A DNA stretch of 64,000 bases from Larix kaempferi. Lineage: Eukaryota; Streptophyta; Pinopsida; Pinales; Pinaceae. The notes below the pieces were generated by a model that searched no databases, was not told the origin of the DNA, and saw only the letters and a program-made list of their open reading frames with translations. The translations under genes were made by a program, and so were the position numbers. Each line of letters opens with the position of its first letter. Within the stretch, counting starts at the first letter, position 1. Shown piece after piece: positions 32,001 to 43,171 of the stretch. The stretch lies in the NCBI GenBank assembly GCA_027924585.1, contig BSBM01000092.1:10881001-10945000 (forward strand), written 5' to 3'.

Positions 32001-32590
32001 TGTTGATGTAATTGTAACTTCGGAAGATATTCTATTGTATTTTATATTGTTATTATTATTGTATTTTATTTATACCTCCGTCGGAGATGTTTTTCCTCCG
32101 CTCGGGGATGTCATTATGATGCTTAGTCATCCTAGGTCATTGAGGTAAAAGCCTCCCATGTAAGTCGGGGCAATAGACCCCTTAAAGAGTCAAATATAAT
32201 TATATTATTGATTCTCCTAGAGGAGTCGGCCCAGTTAGGTTTATTGGGGCTGACCTAGTAAGTGAAAAGGTCAAGCAAAAGTAAAGTATAAATAGAGAGC
32301 ATAACTCTCTCATTTGTACACAACACTCACTCACTCAATTCGCATTAGTGAGAGAGAAAAGACAAGTTCGCATAGGAGGAAAGAGAAAGAGCTGCAGAAG
32401 ACCATCTTTGTTTTGGGGTTTTACTTTTGTGACATTGTATTGGTGACTATTCTATCTCTGGGGAAGTTGCGGGGTTTTCTCCTTTATGGTTTCCCTGAGA
32501 AAATTCTTTGTGTCTATTGTGTTATGTTGTGCATGTTATTCTTTCAGATAAGATCCTAGACAATCTTGATTAAAATTTAAAAATCTAACA
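32001..32590 (+). repeat. Copia A 3' LTR (590 bp)
   Basis: Intact LTR, TGTTGATGTAATTG to AAATCTAACA, followed by the AATTA duplication. TATAAATA at 32287-32294, then the TCACTCAATTCGCATTAGTGA inverted repeat. Confidence 0.95.
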
Positions 32591-33265
32591 AATTAGACTT
32601 CGACACATCTCAATGAACAATGGTGACCGTGCAACATTGAATGAAATGAAGTTGAGGTAGAAATAGAATGCAATGGTAAGGTCCACCTCTTCTCGCGCCT
32701 CTTGTTGGAAAATCCTATCCATTGGACCACTTGAAGTTGGCCTCTTTCTTGTTGGATAAGCATCAACCTCACTCCTAGTGCTAGAGGGTTTCCTCAAGAA
32801 TGAAAGAGGATCCCCATTTTGTTGTGTCTTGCTTGCTGCTGCCACCTTCCCTAACCCAACATGATCCTCTCTTTCCATCTCCCTCCTTTGGGTAACACTC
32901 ACTGCTTTGCATGAAGAAATCCCACAAGAAAGGGACAATAAATGGCCCTTAACCCGGTAATATGTGCTCTTGAAATTATTCTTGCAGAAATTGCAAGTCC
33001 AACACACATTTCCCCCCCCCCCACCAAGCTTTGCTCCAGGGCCTTCTTTCCCTGTCACATACTTCCACAAAGGGTATTTACTCTCTTGGGCTTGTTGTCT
33101 TGCTAAAATAGGGTTAAAACGAGCATGAGCTTCACTAGAAGCAGTTGGAGCACTAATAGGAGCAGAAGAGGATATGCTTGGAGGAGGAAGAGGAGGAGAG
33201 GGATTATATGGGGCATTTCTCTCTTTCCTTTGCCCTTTACCCGCTGCCCTAGCTGATTGAGACAT
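32591..33265 (-). pseudogene. hAT transposase, N-terminal part with BED-type zinc finger
   Basis: Starts at ATG 33265 (SQSARAAGKGQRKERN), followed by a Pro/Ser-rich linker. Next comes a DNA-binding zinc-finger region (PLWKYVTGKEGPG, VCWTCNFCKNNFKSTYYRVK, GHLLSLSCGISSCKAV) with paired Cys and His typical of BED fingers in plant hAT transposases. It then has basic stretches (YPTRKRPTSSGPMDRIF) and FIEMCRSLI before the copia A insertion point, where the reading continues at 9112. A run of about ten C on the plus strand (33012-33021) encodes a Gly tract inside the finger and may hide a length error. Confidence 0.85.
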
Positions 33266-33449
33266 TTTTCTTCTTCCTTGATGGTGAGCTTGAATCCTCC
33301 CAAGTAAATCTTCCCTCAAATTCACTTGGAATCCCTTGCAAATGCTTCAAATCTTCCTTCACCTGCAAAAAAACCCGCTCTAAGCTCTCCCTTCAACTTA
33401 CAAATGCCAAAAACAAAGACAAAAATCAGTTTTTAAGAGGTCGTGGACG

Positions 33450-33692
33450 CCCTTTTCGCATGGAACATGTCCTGGAATCGGGACATGTGTTGTGCAGACG
33501 CGAGACACGAGCCCAACATGTGTCCGACACGTGTTTTATTGTGTCCCGAAATCGAGACACGATTAAACACGTGTCGGACACATGTTTTCGGGACACGATA
33601 AAACACGTGTCGGACACATGTTGGGCTCCTGTCCGTGTCCGACACATCCCCACGGGACACTTGCCCCTATATCAACGTGTCTAGTGACTTAG
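33450..33692. repeat. hAT right end: subterminal motif array and inverted repeat
   Basis: Repeated GTGTCCGACACGTG / CACGTGTCGGACACATG units in both orientations, ending CTAGTGACTTAG. They mirror 6838-6906. A short open frame across it is an artefact of the repeats. Confidence 0.82.
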
Positions 33693-34352
33693 GTTGCAGA
33701 GCATATTATGATGTTCAAAGAATTTATTGTGGCATGGGATACTGTGCACGATGATCTCAAAATGAAGAGATTCATAATATCTCTTGATTTGCAGAATAAC
33801 AAGGATGTGGGAAATTGGTATAATGAGCTTCCTCATAAGGGGATACCTTTACTCTTGCAATTGGTCAAGGCATTCGGGAAAGAGTGGGATCCTAATCTTG
33901 ATGAAGAAATTATGGAGGCCATGATTTCTCTTCCCAAGAAGGAGCATGTACAAGAAATCCTTGAAGACTATTTTGCTCCTCTTGATTTGTCAAGCACTTC
34001 AAATGAGTTACCAAAGACATTCATGGACGAATTCTGTGACCGAGATGATTATCCTACCGACCATGTCCAAGAGATTCTAGTAAATGCTCCAGACTGTGAT
34101 ATAAAGGATGAAGACACCTACTTGAATTCATTTGTATTGCATTTGGGAGGCAAGGCCTTTTCTTGGTTTAAAGACCTAGACAAAGGTACAATATCCTCTC
34201 TTGCAGAATTGATAGAGGTATTTTTCAGCTATTGGTGCCCAAAAAAATGCAAGAGATGGATACCCTACGTCAAAGAGGCGAAGGGCTTGTTCAAGAAAGG
34301 AAGCCAAGTAAAAGACCAAGTCCTTGAGGAAAATGATGAGTCCATAATATAG
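33693..34352 (+). pseudogene. Gag of element C copy 2, 3' part
   Basis: Resumes the gag interrupted at 6837, starting with the duplicated GTTGCAGA. The downstream part is open from 33708 to 34352 and has both capsid-like modules: MKRFIISLDLQNNKDVGNWY..LVKAFGKEWDP and FVLHLGGKAFSWFKDLDKGT..LIEVFFSYWCP. At the point where copy 1 has TAG, this copy has GAG. It ends DQVLEENDESII, shorter than copy 1. No zinc knuckle and no polymerase follow. Confidence 0.78.
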
Positions 34353-35340
34353 GTATCAAGTGCATTCCTTTTTACCATTAAGGAGCAAGAAACCAAGCCG
34401 AAATCACCCCTTTCTATAGGATAGGATGTGATTTGATTGATTATGAAATAATGTGATTAAGTAGTTATCTTTTTCTGTGTTTTAGCATGTTTTTAATCAG
34501 CTAATCAAGTGGATGAGCACTATGCGTGAATAAGCGCAGGTTCAAAGATAATTATGAAGATTGGCAAAGTCAAGCTCCAGTTAAATTCTAGAGAAGGACA
34601 CGAAGATCAGTTTTTCCTAATTTATAGGGAAGAATCTAAATAGATTGAGGTCGTGATTTCCAATGTAGGTACGGGGGTTGAAACATTGTAATAAGTAGAT
34701 TGTAACATGGATAGCATGGGGCCTAAGGCATTTTTGGGATTATTCTCTGTTTTTCAGACATTGTTACACATCACTCAAGTTTTACGATTGTTATGGATTT
34801 TACAGCGGTCTAATGAAGAAACCGTTTTCTCTATCACCTGTGAGTTTATAAGTTTAAATTAGCTCCTGTGATGCGCTTTGAGGAGGGGCCCCTCATTGCG
34901 TAGAACAGGAGTTCTGTGGTTTATTTTCATGTTGATTTATGCATCTTGTGGTTTACGATTGAACAAATACTTGTGGATTATTCAAGGCATTAATTCTGAT
35001 ATCAAAGTTAATTTTGAACATGACTGTTTTTATCCGTAGTCCTGTATTACAGCATCTGTAGTTCTAATGTATGGAGTCTGTAGTCTTGTAGCTACATTCC
35101 GCAAGGGCATTTTCCAGATTCACACTCTTATTTCCCAAACAGTTTTTCTTGATTAGATTAGATTTATGCTTCTAGTTAAATGTTTGTTGTTAATTTCAGT
35201 AAAATAGATTCATGATTTTAATAAGTAGATGTGTGCTTTCAATTTCATATGATGCTTTCAACAAATAGGCTTATGCTTTGGATTTCAGTAAAATAGATTC
35301 ATGTTTTTAATCAAGAGCAAGTTGCTAATCACCAATCATA
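34353..35340. other. Non-coding tail between element C and copia D
   Basis: No protein family recognised in any frame. It probably contains the untranslated remainder of element C and the unrecognised end of the D LTR. Short repeats AATAGATTCATG occur near 35205 and 35295. Confidence 0.35.
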
Positions 35341-37926
35341 ACAGCATATCATTAACATTCATGAAAATAACAAGATGCACAGTACACAATATTTTTACGT
35401 GGAAACTCAAGTCCTGGGGGTAAAACCACGGAAGCCTTTTATGATAAAATTTGACCCAGCAACAACTGGGGCTACAAATTTAATACAACTTCTCCAGCTA
35501 CAACTGAAAGGGGCTACAACCCCTAGGCTTCGTCATCTGCAACTGACGAGCTCCTACAATAGCTCAGCTCACAAAATTGTGAGCCCTAGCAACACCCTAC
35601 CGCCCTGATGAAGAGGACTGCTGAACCTGTGGACTTGTCAAACATCAAACCCTAAATTTCCTGCTGCTGATAACCTCTGCTCTCTGATCACTGCCAAATC
35701 ATCACTGTTAAAACAACTGCTATCACTGTCATAATCATTTTGCTTTCACTATCACATCAACCACTGTATGTATCACTGTACTTCAGTATTTATCACTGCA
35801 TACCATGCATCACTTCATACATCATCATGCCACTGTATGTGCAACTAGGGCATCATCATTAGTGCATCATAGTCATAGGGTATACAGTATCATATGTCAT
35901 CTTCAGAGAGGGCAATGCAAACATCACAGATTCATCATCACTGCATTATGCATTATCAATTGTTGCATACCTCATATATGTATCATACTTATCACTGTAT
36001 ATTACTGTACACATACCTTGTTACTGTAAGATAACCTTACTCAAGACACTGCTTGTCAATGCTGTAGATTCCAAGAACATCACTACCATCCAAGCTCGGA
36101 CAGTTTGAGGAAGGCTCCAATGCTTGTCATCTTCAGAGCTGTTTGTAGGTGTTCAAAGAAGTTATCGTGGAGATGTCTTTGCTGTTCATTCACTGTACGA
36201 TGTCTTGAGCATTGGGACTGGATCTGGCAACCACCATCAACTTCATCAAACCCTAAGTGATCAGACCATTATCAATTCATTATCAATTCGGACTGTAAAG
36301 GGGAAGAAGTTAATGGTCCGCTACAATCTCGTGACTGTCATGAAAACTGCCAAAACACCACTGTTTGCTACTATAAACAGTTTAGATAAGAGCTCGGATG
36401 AGGTTGAGATAAAGACTGTGTATTAGGGTATCATTTTGAACTGTTTGTAAACCCCAGACAAGTCCAAATTTAATCCAAAACCATTATCTATTGTAGCATC
36501 CCTCTGCTGCTATCTGTGACTTCCATCAATGTTGTAGTAGCCCTAACCAACAGCGAGGGTCTTCCAGACATGTGCTGGTGTAACCCTACCTCATCACATG
36601 ATTGTATATACCTTCAAGAGATTTGGGACTGTTCTGCTGCTACAAAGAAAGGAAAAATTCAGACTGCTTTTTTACCAAAAATTCAGCATTTGTGGAATTG
36701 TTTAGTGCTAAACAAGAGACCCCAAGCAAGTGTGGATAAGCCTCCAATCACTGCTGTTCATCCATTGTATGCTGCTGCTGCAAATAGCTTCTAGACCACC
36801 AAATTTGCCTCAGTTCATACTCAGTCAACTGCTGTTATAAAAGAGAAAGAAAGATGACAAAAATTACTTTATCTCTGTGGGAGAACTCGGATCCTTTCTG
36901 CTGTTGCTGCTGCGGTTTTTTTTTCTAAACAGTCCGAAACTCCTCAATCCACGAAATTGCAGAGCTCACTCACACACCATCACATGAAATAAGGCGGATT
37001 AGCTTGTATTTATACACAAGTTTTATGAAAAAAATATTTCTGGGCCGACCTAGTTTGTAGGAGTAATTTTATTTAAAATAATTTTTTATTTTTTTTTTAC
37101 TGAGCCGACTTGCATCATAAGTGAATTAAAAAATATATTTATTTATTTATTTTAAATGCTTCAACATTAAAACCACTTTAATGGGGCCGACCTTAACAAG
37201 GAATGAAGGTTGTCAACATTGGAGGATAAGGGTTTTAAATAATTTATTATATTTAAATTGTTTTATCATTCAACACTTAAAGATAAGGGTTTAAAGGATC
37301 TTGTAGGTTTTAAAGGTCATCAAATAAGGGCTTCAAGTGTTAATGTAAAGGTGTAATAGGCATCAATGCAACATTAGGGTATTATTAGTGTTTTTAGGGG
37401 CAAGACATACATTATAGGGTAGATTGTAGGCTTAGGGACCAAAGGTAAGAGTTTTAGGGTTTATTAATAGGTCATCAAGGTCACTACAAGTGAGGGTGAG
37501 CTTTACTAGCCACCAAGAACCTCAACACAAGGTGTGGGGTGCCTAGGCTTCTCCTAGGGTACCATGACCTCATTACAAACACAAATGACCACAGAATGGG
37601 TCATTTGGACTCTTCACTTCTTCAACCCACCAAGGACACTTTCTAGGGTATTAGGGCATAGGTTGTGGTACTGGAAAACAACTGGGGAACCATAGAAACA
37701 CCTTAGGGGTCACTCAACCAAGTTAATGGGTAGCCAGGGCTTTTGGCATTGTCCCAAGGCCTCCAAGGGCTTCAAGCTTGGGCTTGGACAAAGTCAAAAG
37801 GTCTCCTCTGACACAGACAACCACAAACCAAATACTAACCCTCAGGGGCTACACAAGGGGCACCAAGACTTAACTGTTGGCATCAATGACCAGACATTGT
37901 TGGCATCAATGACAACCTAATCAACA
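35341..37926 (-). mobile_element. 3' LTR of copia element D (left limit uncertain)
   Basis: The right end is placed where, on the minus strand, the purine tract CAAAGGGGGAGAT is followed by TGTTGATTAGGTTGTCATTG. A minus-strand TATA box lies at 37007-37014 and a TTTCCACGTAAAAATATTGTG block, common near copia LTR ends, at about 35384-35405. Short open frames inside have no family match. The left end cannot be fixed because the other LTR is outside the window. Confidence 0.55.
37007..37014 (-). promoter_or_regulatory. TATA box of the D LTR
   Basis: TATAAATA on the minus strand in TTGTGTATAAATACAAGC. Confidence 0.5.
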
Positions 37927-38137
37927 ATCTCCCCCTTTGTCATTGATGACAACACTCAGGCTCCCCCTGAGAACAGGCTCCCACTATTCACAACTTCTCT
38001 CCCCCTTTGGCATCAATGGCAAAGGGAACATCCTTTGACAATACAGCTCCCCCTCAGGGCATGCTCCCCTTGTCAACAACTTCTCTTCCTTTTTACATCA
38101 ATGGCAACGCACTTATGCGTGAAGAAGAAGAATCAAT
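37927..38137 (-). other. Copia D 3' untranslated region with repeated polypurine tracts
   Basis: Several AAAGGGGGAG / GAGGGGGAG tracts associated with CATTGATG sequences on the minus strand. The last one (37927-37941) abuts the LTR. Confidence 0.6.
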
Positions 38138-38659
38138 TTAGTGGGAAGAGGGAATGACCCCCAATTTTTCTCGGAGGTACTCAAATGTCCCTTTAGGAAG
38201 TGGCTTGGTGAATATATCTACTATCTGCTCCTTTGTCCCAATATATTCCAACTTGATGTGCTTTTCTCTGACCTGTTCACGAAGAAAGTGATATTTGATA
38301 GGGATGTGCTTTGTCTTGGAGTGCATGACCGGATTCTTGGAGATGTTGATGGCACTTGTGTTGTCACATAGAATTGGAATCGGCTCATCATATGTTACTT
38401 GTAGGTCTTGCAGGTTCTGTTTCATCCAAAGGATTTGAGTACAACATGCTGCTACTGCTATATATTCTGCTTCTGCTGTTGACAAGGATACTGAGGATTG
38501 CTTTTTGCTAGACCATGATACCAGACAGTTTCCTAAGAAAAATGTTGCACCACTTGTGCTTCTTCTGTCATCCACACATCCTGCCCAATCCGCGTCTGAG
38601 TAAGCTAATAAGTCCAACTCATTTCCTTTTGAATACCATAATCCAAAGTCCATAGTTCC
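38138..38659 (-). pseudogene. Copia D RNase H, cut by the gypsy array
   Basis: C-terminal RNase H of a Ty1/copia polyprotein: GLWYSKGNELDLLAYSDADW, GCVDDRRSTSGATFFLGN, SSVSLSTAEAEYIAVAACCT, ILCDNTSAINISKNPVMHS, KTKHIPIKYHFLREQV, VDIFTKPLPKGTFEYLREKL. The catalytic Asp (SDAD), Glu (AEAEY) and Asp (LCDN) are present and the frame is open to its TAA at 38138-38140. The upstream polyprotein is lost at 38659, where the first array LTR begins. D is of a different copia lineage from A and B. The rest of D should lie beyond the right end of the array, outside the window. Confidence 0.88.
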
Positions 38660-41600
38660 TGTTATCACCTAAACTGTAGTTACCCCTATGGAAGGATCCA
38701 GTCATGGATGGCAATAGGGAAGGGCAACTTGAAAGGTGCAACCACGATCACCTCGACCTCCAATATGTATGGTTGTCACGCCAGTCGAGGCAACCTTCGC
38801 TTTATGTTATCTAGCCCAGACAACAAAGGGGGAGACCCGATCTACTCCCGACAGGAGAGATCAAAACCAAGACACCAAATCAGAGTATTTCCAAGTGAAG
38901 TTAGGTGTATGGTTTATCCTAGACCTAAGGATGAAGTCACAAGCCAAGTGAGGGGTTCAATAAGTATAGCTCTGGTTCATAGTTGAAGTGAAAGTGACTT
39001 GCAATGTTTGAAGTGAGATCTAGGGCTAGTGTACTAGGTCAATGTCAAAAGATTCACTGCCTTGGGAACCGTGTCCAATGCAGGGTTGTTTAGGGGGTCA
39101 GACTGGGGCTAACTAGTACATGAGACAATCTTGACCATGGTCCATGATGTCTTCAAAGGTATAGTTCACCATGCAAAAGTCAAACCACAAGTCAATCCAA
39201 CAATCTAGGAGAGTGGGTTGACTTGGAGATAAACCAGTGCCTTGGGAATTGGGAAGTGGAGTCAAAGTAGGGTTGACTTTATGGTTTAGGACTCCTACAA
39301 CATGAGATAAGTGGACAGTATAGGCTTTGATGGATAAAAGTGTCTAGATCTAGGTTTGACCCAAGTGGACCACAATCCCTAAAAACAAGGAATGCAATCC
39401 CCAAGGCAAGAATTGACAAAGTGACAGTCTAGACCTAGGTTTTGAATTATTCTGAATCCGGATCTGCAAAAATCTCAAGTACCCAGTTCCTCGAAGTGAG
39501 TGAACTCACTTCTCCAAGGTGGTGCGACTTTCCCTAAGGAGGCTTGAATCGGGGTTTAGGTGGGTCAAATCATGTCGGATGGCATCCAAACTTTAGATCC
39601 GGGTAGATCAGTCAAGTAGGGATATGGATCTATAATTTTGTGGCAATCCACCGGTTAGATCTTTGTAGATCTGAGTTTTAGTGTTCCAAGTGGTCCAAAA
39701 TGGGGATTAAAACCCTTAAAATGTGGAATGGGGCCCACAAGGTGATTTTCAAGAAAGGGACAACCTGGGTGTATGTTATTTGATGTGTAGATGTCAAATC
39801 AAGTGAAATCTCAAACACCCATCGCTTAGATCTAGGTCAACCTGCTCAAATGGTGAAGTGCGCCTTCCTTGGGAGAAGCTAGGTTGGCTTGGGAGAGGGA
39901 TCAAACGGGAGCCAATCCACACCAAACTATAGATCCGGGATGCCGTGGATGCTATAGAGGTGGGTTTTCAATATCATGCCCAACAACCCACTAGATCTTG
40001 GTAGATCTGACAAAATGTAAAATGAGGGTTTTGAAGTATTTAGGGTTTTAACAATTTATGAATTATGTCAATGGATTGGATAAAGGAAAGAGAAACAAAC
40101 CTGTGGATCTTACCTGGATAACCTTGTAGATGCCTTGATGATGATGATCTATGCAAACCCGATCAATTTGGAAGCTTTGAGGTAGTCTCTATGCAAATCG
40201 ATTTTGTCCAAGAAGCCAATGCGCCCTCTCTCCTGCACAACAAACGTCAACAATATCAGATTTGATGCATCAAGAGATAAGACTAATGCCACAAAAGAAG
40301 TAACAGAAAGATAGCATAGATCACAATGATACTAATGATAACCCCCTGATACAAGCGAATGCCAAGAAAGTCGATTTGAAGAAGCCTTGCAAAATCGCCC
40401 TTGTTGAAGTCGCCCTCCTGTAGACAAACAATGATTTCCAAAAAATAGATAGATCTTACCACAATTTCCGAATGCTAGGTTGCAATAGACTTTCCAATCA
40501 CCATCTAAGAACACCAGATGCAAAGGAGACCACAAGAATTTCCACAAGAATATTTTCTATACCAATAATCCAAGAGCCAAAGACCCTTTACAATGAGAGG
40601 CTCTCTCCTTTAAATAGGAAGGAGAGGCACCAAAACCCTAACCACTTTTTGAATGAGTGGCTAAGATTAAAAGATACAAATGTCTAATCAATGGTTGAGA
40701 TGAGCTCAACAACATAATACATGGATCACACATGAAATATAACATAAGTGGACAAAGTCGCCCTAGGAGAGGGGAATCCCACCAAATCATGATGACAAAA
40801 TATCATAAGAGGCTCATGGTGGGTCCAAGGGGTAATTTTATCCCTCCTTGGTCAATCCCCATGGCACAATAACCAATAAACAATCATGAAAGTACCAAAT
40901 CGTGCCTCCAAGTTGAAGTAGTGTATCTCCAAGGTGAAGTCGTGGTCCTCAAAGACCTCAAAAATCCACAGAAAGTGCCATAAGTGATGGATGCGGGCCC
41001 CGATGAAGCTGAAACTGCAGGAGGAGGTGTGGAAGGTCCCGATCTATCATCACTGATCATCCCATGCCATAACTTTGCCCCAGTAGCCCAAATCGATTTC
41101 CTCAATAGCCATTTCTACCAATCCTGAAATGCCTCGGGAAACGTGAAACTGCCCAAACTGCCTCCTGGAGTGATGGCGCTGTCAAGGTGAGGGTGCCAAT
41201 GTGTCCGGGAGGGGGGTAATATGGTAAAAACAAGTGGCTGGACCACCCCCTCCATCATCAGCGCCCTAGGTCATCCGGATAAAAGTCATCTCTGCTCCGA
41301 CAGGGCCTCCAACAGGCCAAAACTGCACTAGGACAGCCTACTGAGGCTAAATCATCACTGTAAGTGCCCGGAACTGAAAACAAACTGTCTCATTGGACTC
41401 AGAAGGTCCAAATCTATCCAAGATGTGTACTCATACACCATATGAGTCTCTGCATGATCAAAATAAATATCCAATATACCGGAACAGGGCCAATAATAAT
41501 GCGCTGTATGTATACAAACACTGCTGTAACCCCAGAATCATCATCATACCCTGTAGCTGCTGCATAGAATCATCCTGTATGTGTACATAGACCATATATC

Positions 41601-43171
41601 ATCTATCCATATCATCATAAGGTCCAACATCTCATGTCCCATGGTCCTCCATGGTCAAACTAGGTCCAACCAAGACCAAATACAACTCAGACTATCATCA
41701 ATAGCTGCTGCAAGGTGTCAAGGTTAATACATGCTTTACAATTTATTCAAATAGCTTCTATAACACAGAGTAATCATGACTGGCGATCTAAATCCAAATA
41801 TATAGTGTCGTTAGTTATTATTATTACTCAGACTAGACTTTCAGGATCATACTCACTTCATAGTTGTGATCAATTTGCTAGTGAAGGGTGAAGGCTGAAA
41901 TAAATGGCTAGGCTAAGGGATGACTTGACTATCTTGACTTTGTGACACTTTGGCAAGGGAAAGGGAATACACACCATAGTATATACTGAATGAGCAATAA
42001 CACAGGGAATGGCGGTGTCTCACAAATGGATGAGTTGTTTAAAGAGGGTTTATTCACCTTCACAGATGCGCACAATCCATAATACAAGCAAGGCCAGCAA
42101 TTGTTTAGATATAACATTTAAGTTCCATTGCTTTTTGGGCCTGAGTTTTCCATAGCCTTGATCTATGTGTGTTTACAAACACATTGCATAGATTTACATT
42201 TATTTTTAGGCTTTCTGCTGCAGGTGTGTTTTTAAGGCACTTGTTTACCTGAGCACTTCTAGGTGTGTCATGGACAGCTTGTTTACCTAGGTATTTATTT
42301 TTCCAAAAGATATAACATTTTATTTTTCATGGCCATTTTCATTTGGCATTTCTTTCACATACAAGATATAGCATTTGATTTTTCCAGATTTTGTATTGAT
42401 GGCAGCACTAAAAGTTTCAGGTTTAGCCAACACAACTTTAGTGACTATGGGGAATTCTCAAGGAACTCCAACTCACCATAGGTAAGTTTTGTCACCAACT
42501 CAGAGCCGAGACACAATAAACAGGGAAGCTCATCCAATACAGAGGCTACAGTGGGGAAAGGTCCTCCATGTCACTAGTCAAGTAGCAAATCAAGGTAATA
42601 ATCTAAAAGGTAGGCCATGGATGGATGAAGACTATGAAATGATGGAGCCAACACTAGCAAGCCAGAGTATGGTGTAATGATCACCTCTATTCTCCCTAAG
42701 GAGGGTATGTGCCAATGAGTATGAATAATGAACTTCTAAGTCTGAGTAGGGACAGTAATATATATATATGATAGGTCAACCAGGTCCAAATATCTATATG
42801 ATCGCCAGATCATGACACTAAGTGCTAAGACATGCTATAAGAATAAATATAAAAGCCATCTAACCATAATACCATGATATACCTGCTGAGTCATATACCT
42901 GAAAGCTCATCATCTGTCCTCTGAGACTGCTGCTGTAACTCTGGGCACTACTGTCTGCTCTGTACCAATGGCATAATGGCTATATCGGGCATCTCTCTGA
43001 GTGTCCTGAAACTCAGTCATGGCATGGGGAATATAACTGCTGTCCACAATCTGATAGTGATCCCATATAAATGCTCATCTCGGCGTCTCAAATGCAAGGG
43101 AACTGGCTGAATAGTGCACTGGCATCAGAAAAATAATGTATGGTAGCCCGGCTACTATATATGTGATAACA
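38660..43171 (-). repeat. Element G LTR 1
   Basis: TGTTATCACC to GTGATAACA, 4512 bp. Private bases compared with LTR2 and LTR3 at 38705 (T), 38884 (A), 38972 (C) and 40913 (T). Minus-strand TATTTAAA promoter box at 40609-40616, about 2.55 kb from the LTR 5' end. It is rich in AGATCT motifs between 39340 and 40010. Short open frames inside it are not supported as genes. Confidence 0.94.
40609..40616 (-). promoter_or_regulatory. Probable TATA box of LTR 1
   Basis: TATTTAAA on the minus strand in CTTCCTATTTAAAGGAGAG. Its place in the LTR matches the TATATAA box of the related LTRs. Repeated at 50562-50569 and 60515-60522. Confidence 0.5.

Larger units (their letters stand above)
9113..32590 (+). 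mobile_element. Ty1/copia element A, inserted in the hAT
   Basis: Bounded by TGTTGATGTAATTG at 9113 and AAATCTAACA at 32590, with the 5-bp target duplication AATTA at 9108-9112 and 32591-32595. It has an initiator-Met primer site at 16297 and a polypurine tract before 32001. Internal content is gag, an intron-like block in place of protease and integrase, then reverse transcriptase and RNase H. It is interrupted in its 5' LTR by a composite insertion (9434-16022) and in its reverse transcriptase by copia B (19170-30150). Lack of protease and integrase plus stops make it non-autonomous. Confidence 0.93.
6838..33692 (-). mobile_element. hAT DNA transposon, split by nested retrotransposons
   Basis: Ends are CTAAGTCAC (6838) and GTGACTTAG (33692), perfect 9-bp inverted repeats, flanked by an 8-bp target duplication GTTGCAGA (6830-6837 and 33693-33700). 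Eight-bp duplications are diagnostic of hAT elements. Removing copia A with one copy of its duplication leaves about 3.37 kb, a normal hAT size. The transposase is on the minus strand: N-terminus at 32591-33265, the rest at 7277-9112. Both ends carry arrays of a GTGTCCGACACG-type subterminal motif. The transposase has a stop and a frameshift, so the element is probably immobile. Confidence 0.93.

Noticed and set aside
33426-33684. Three overlapping 74-75-codon frames with repeated Arg/His/Val/Ser patterns
   Set aside because: They arise from the hAT subterminal GTGTCCGACACG repeats in different frames, not from a gene.
35805-36794. Small open frames in the 35.3-37.9 kb region as genes
   Set aside because: Short, compositionally simple, no motifs, and located in what appears to be a copia LTR.
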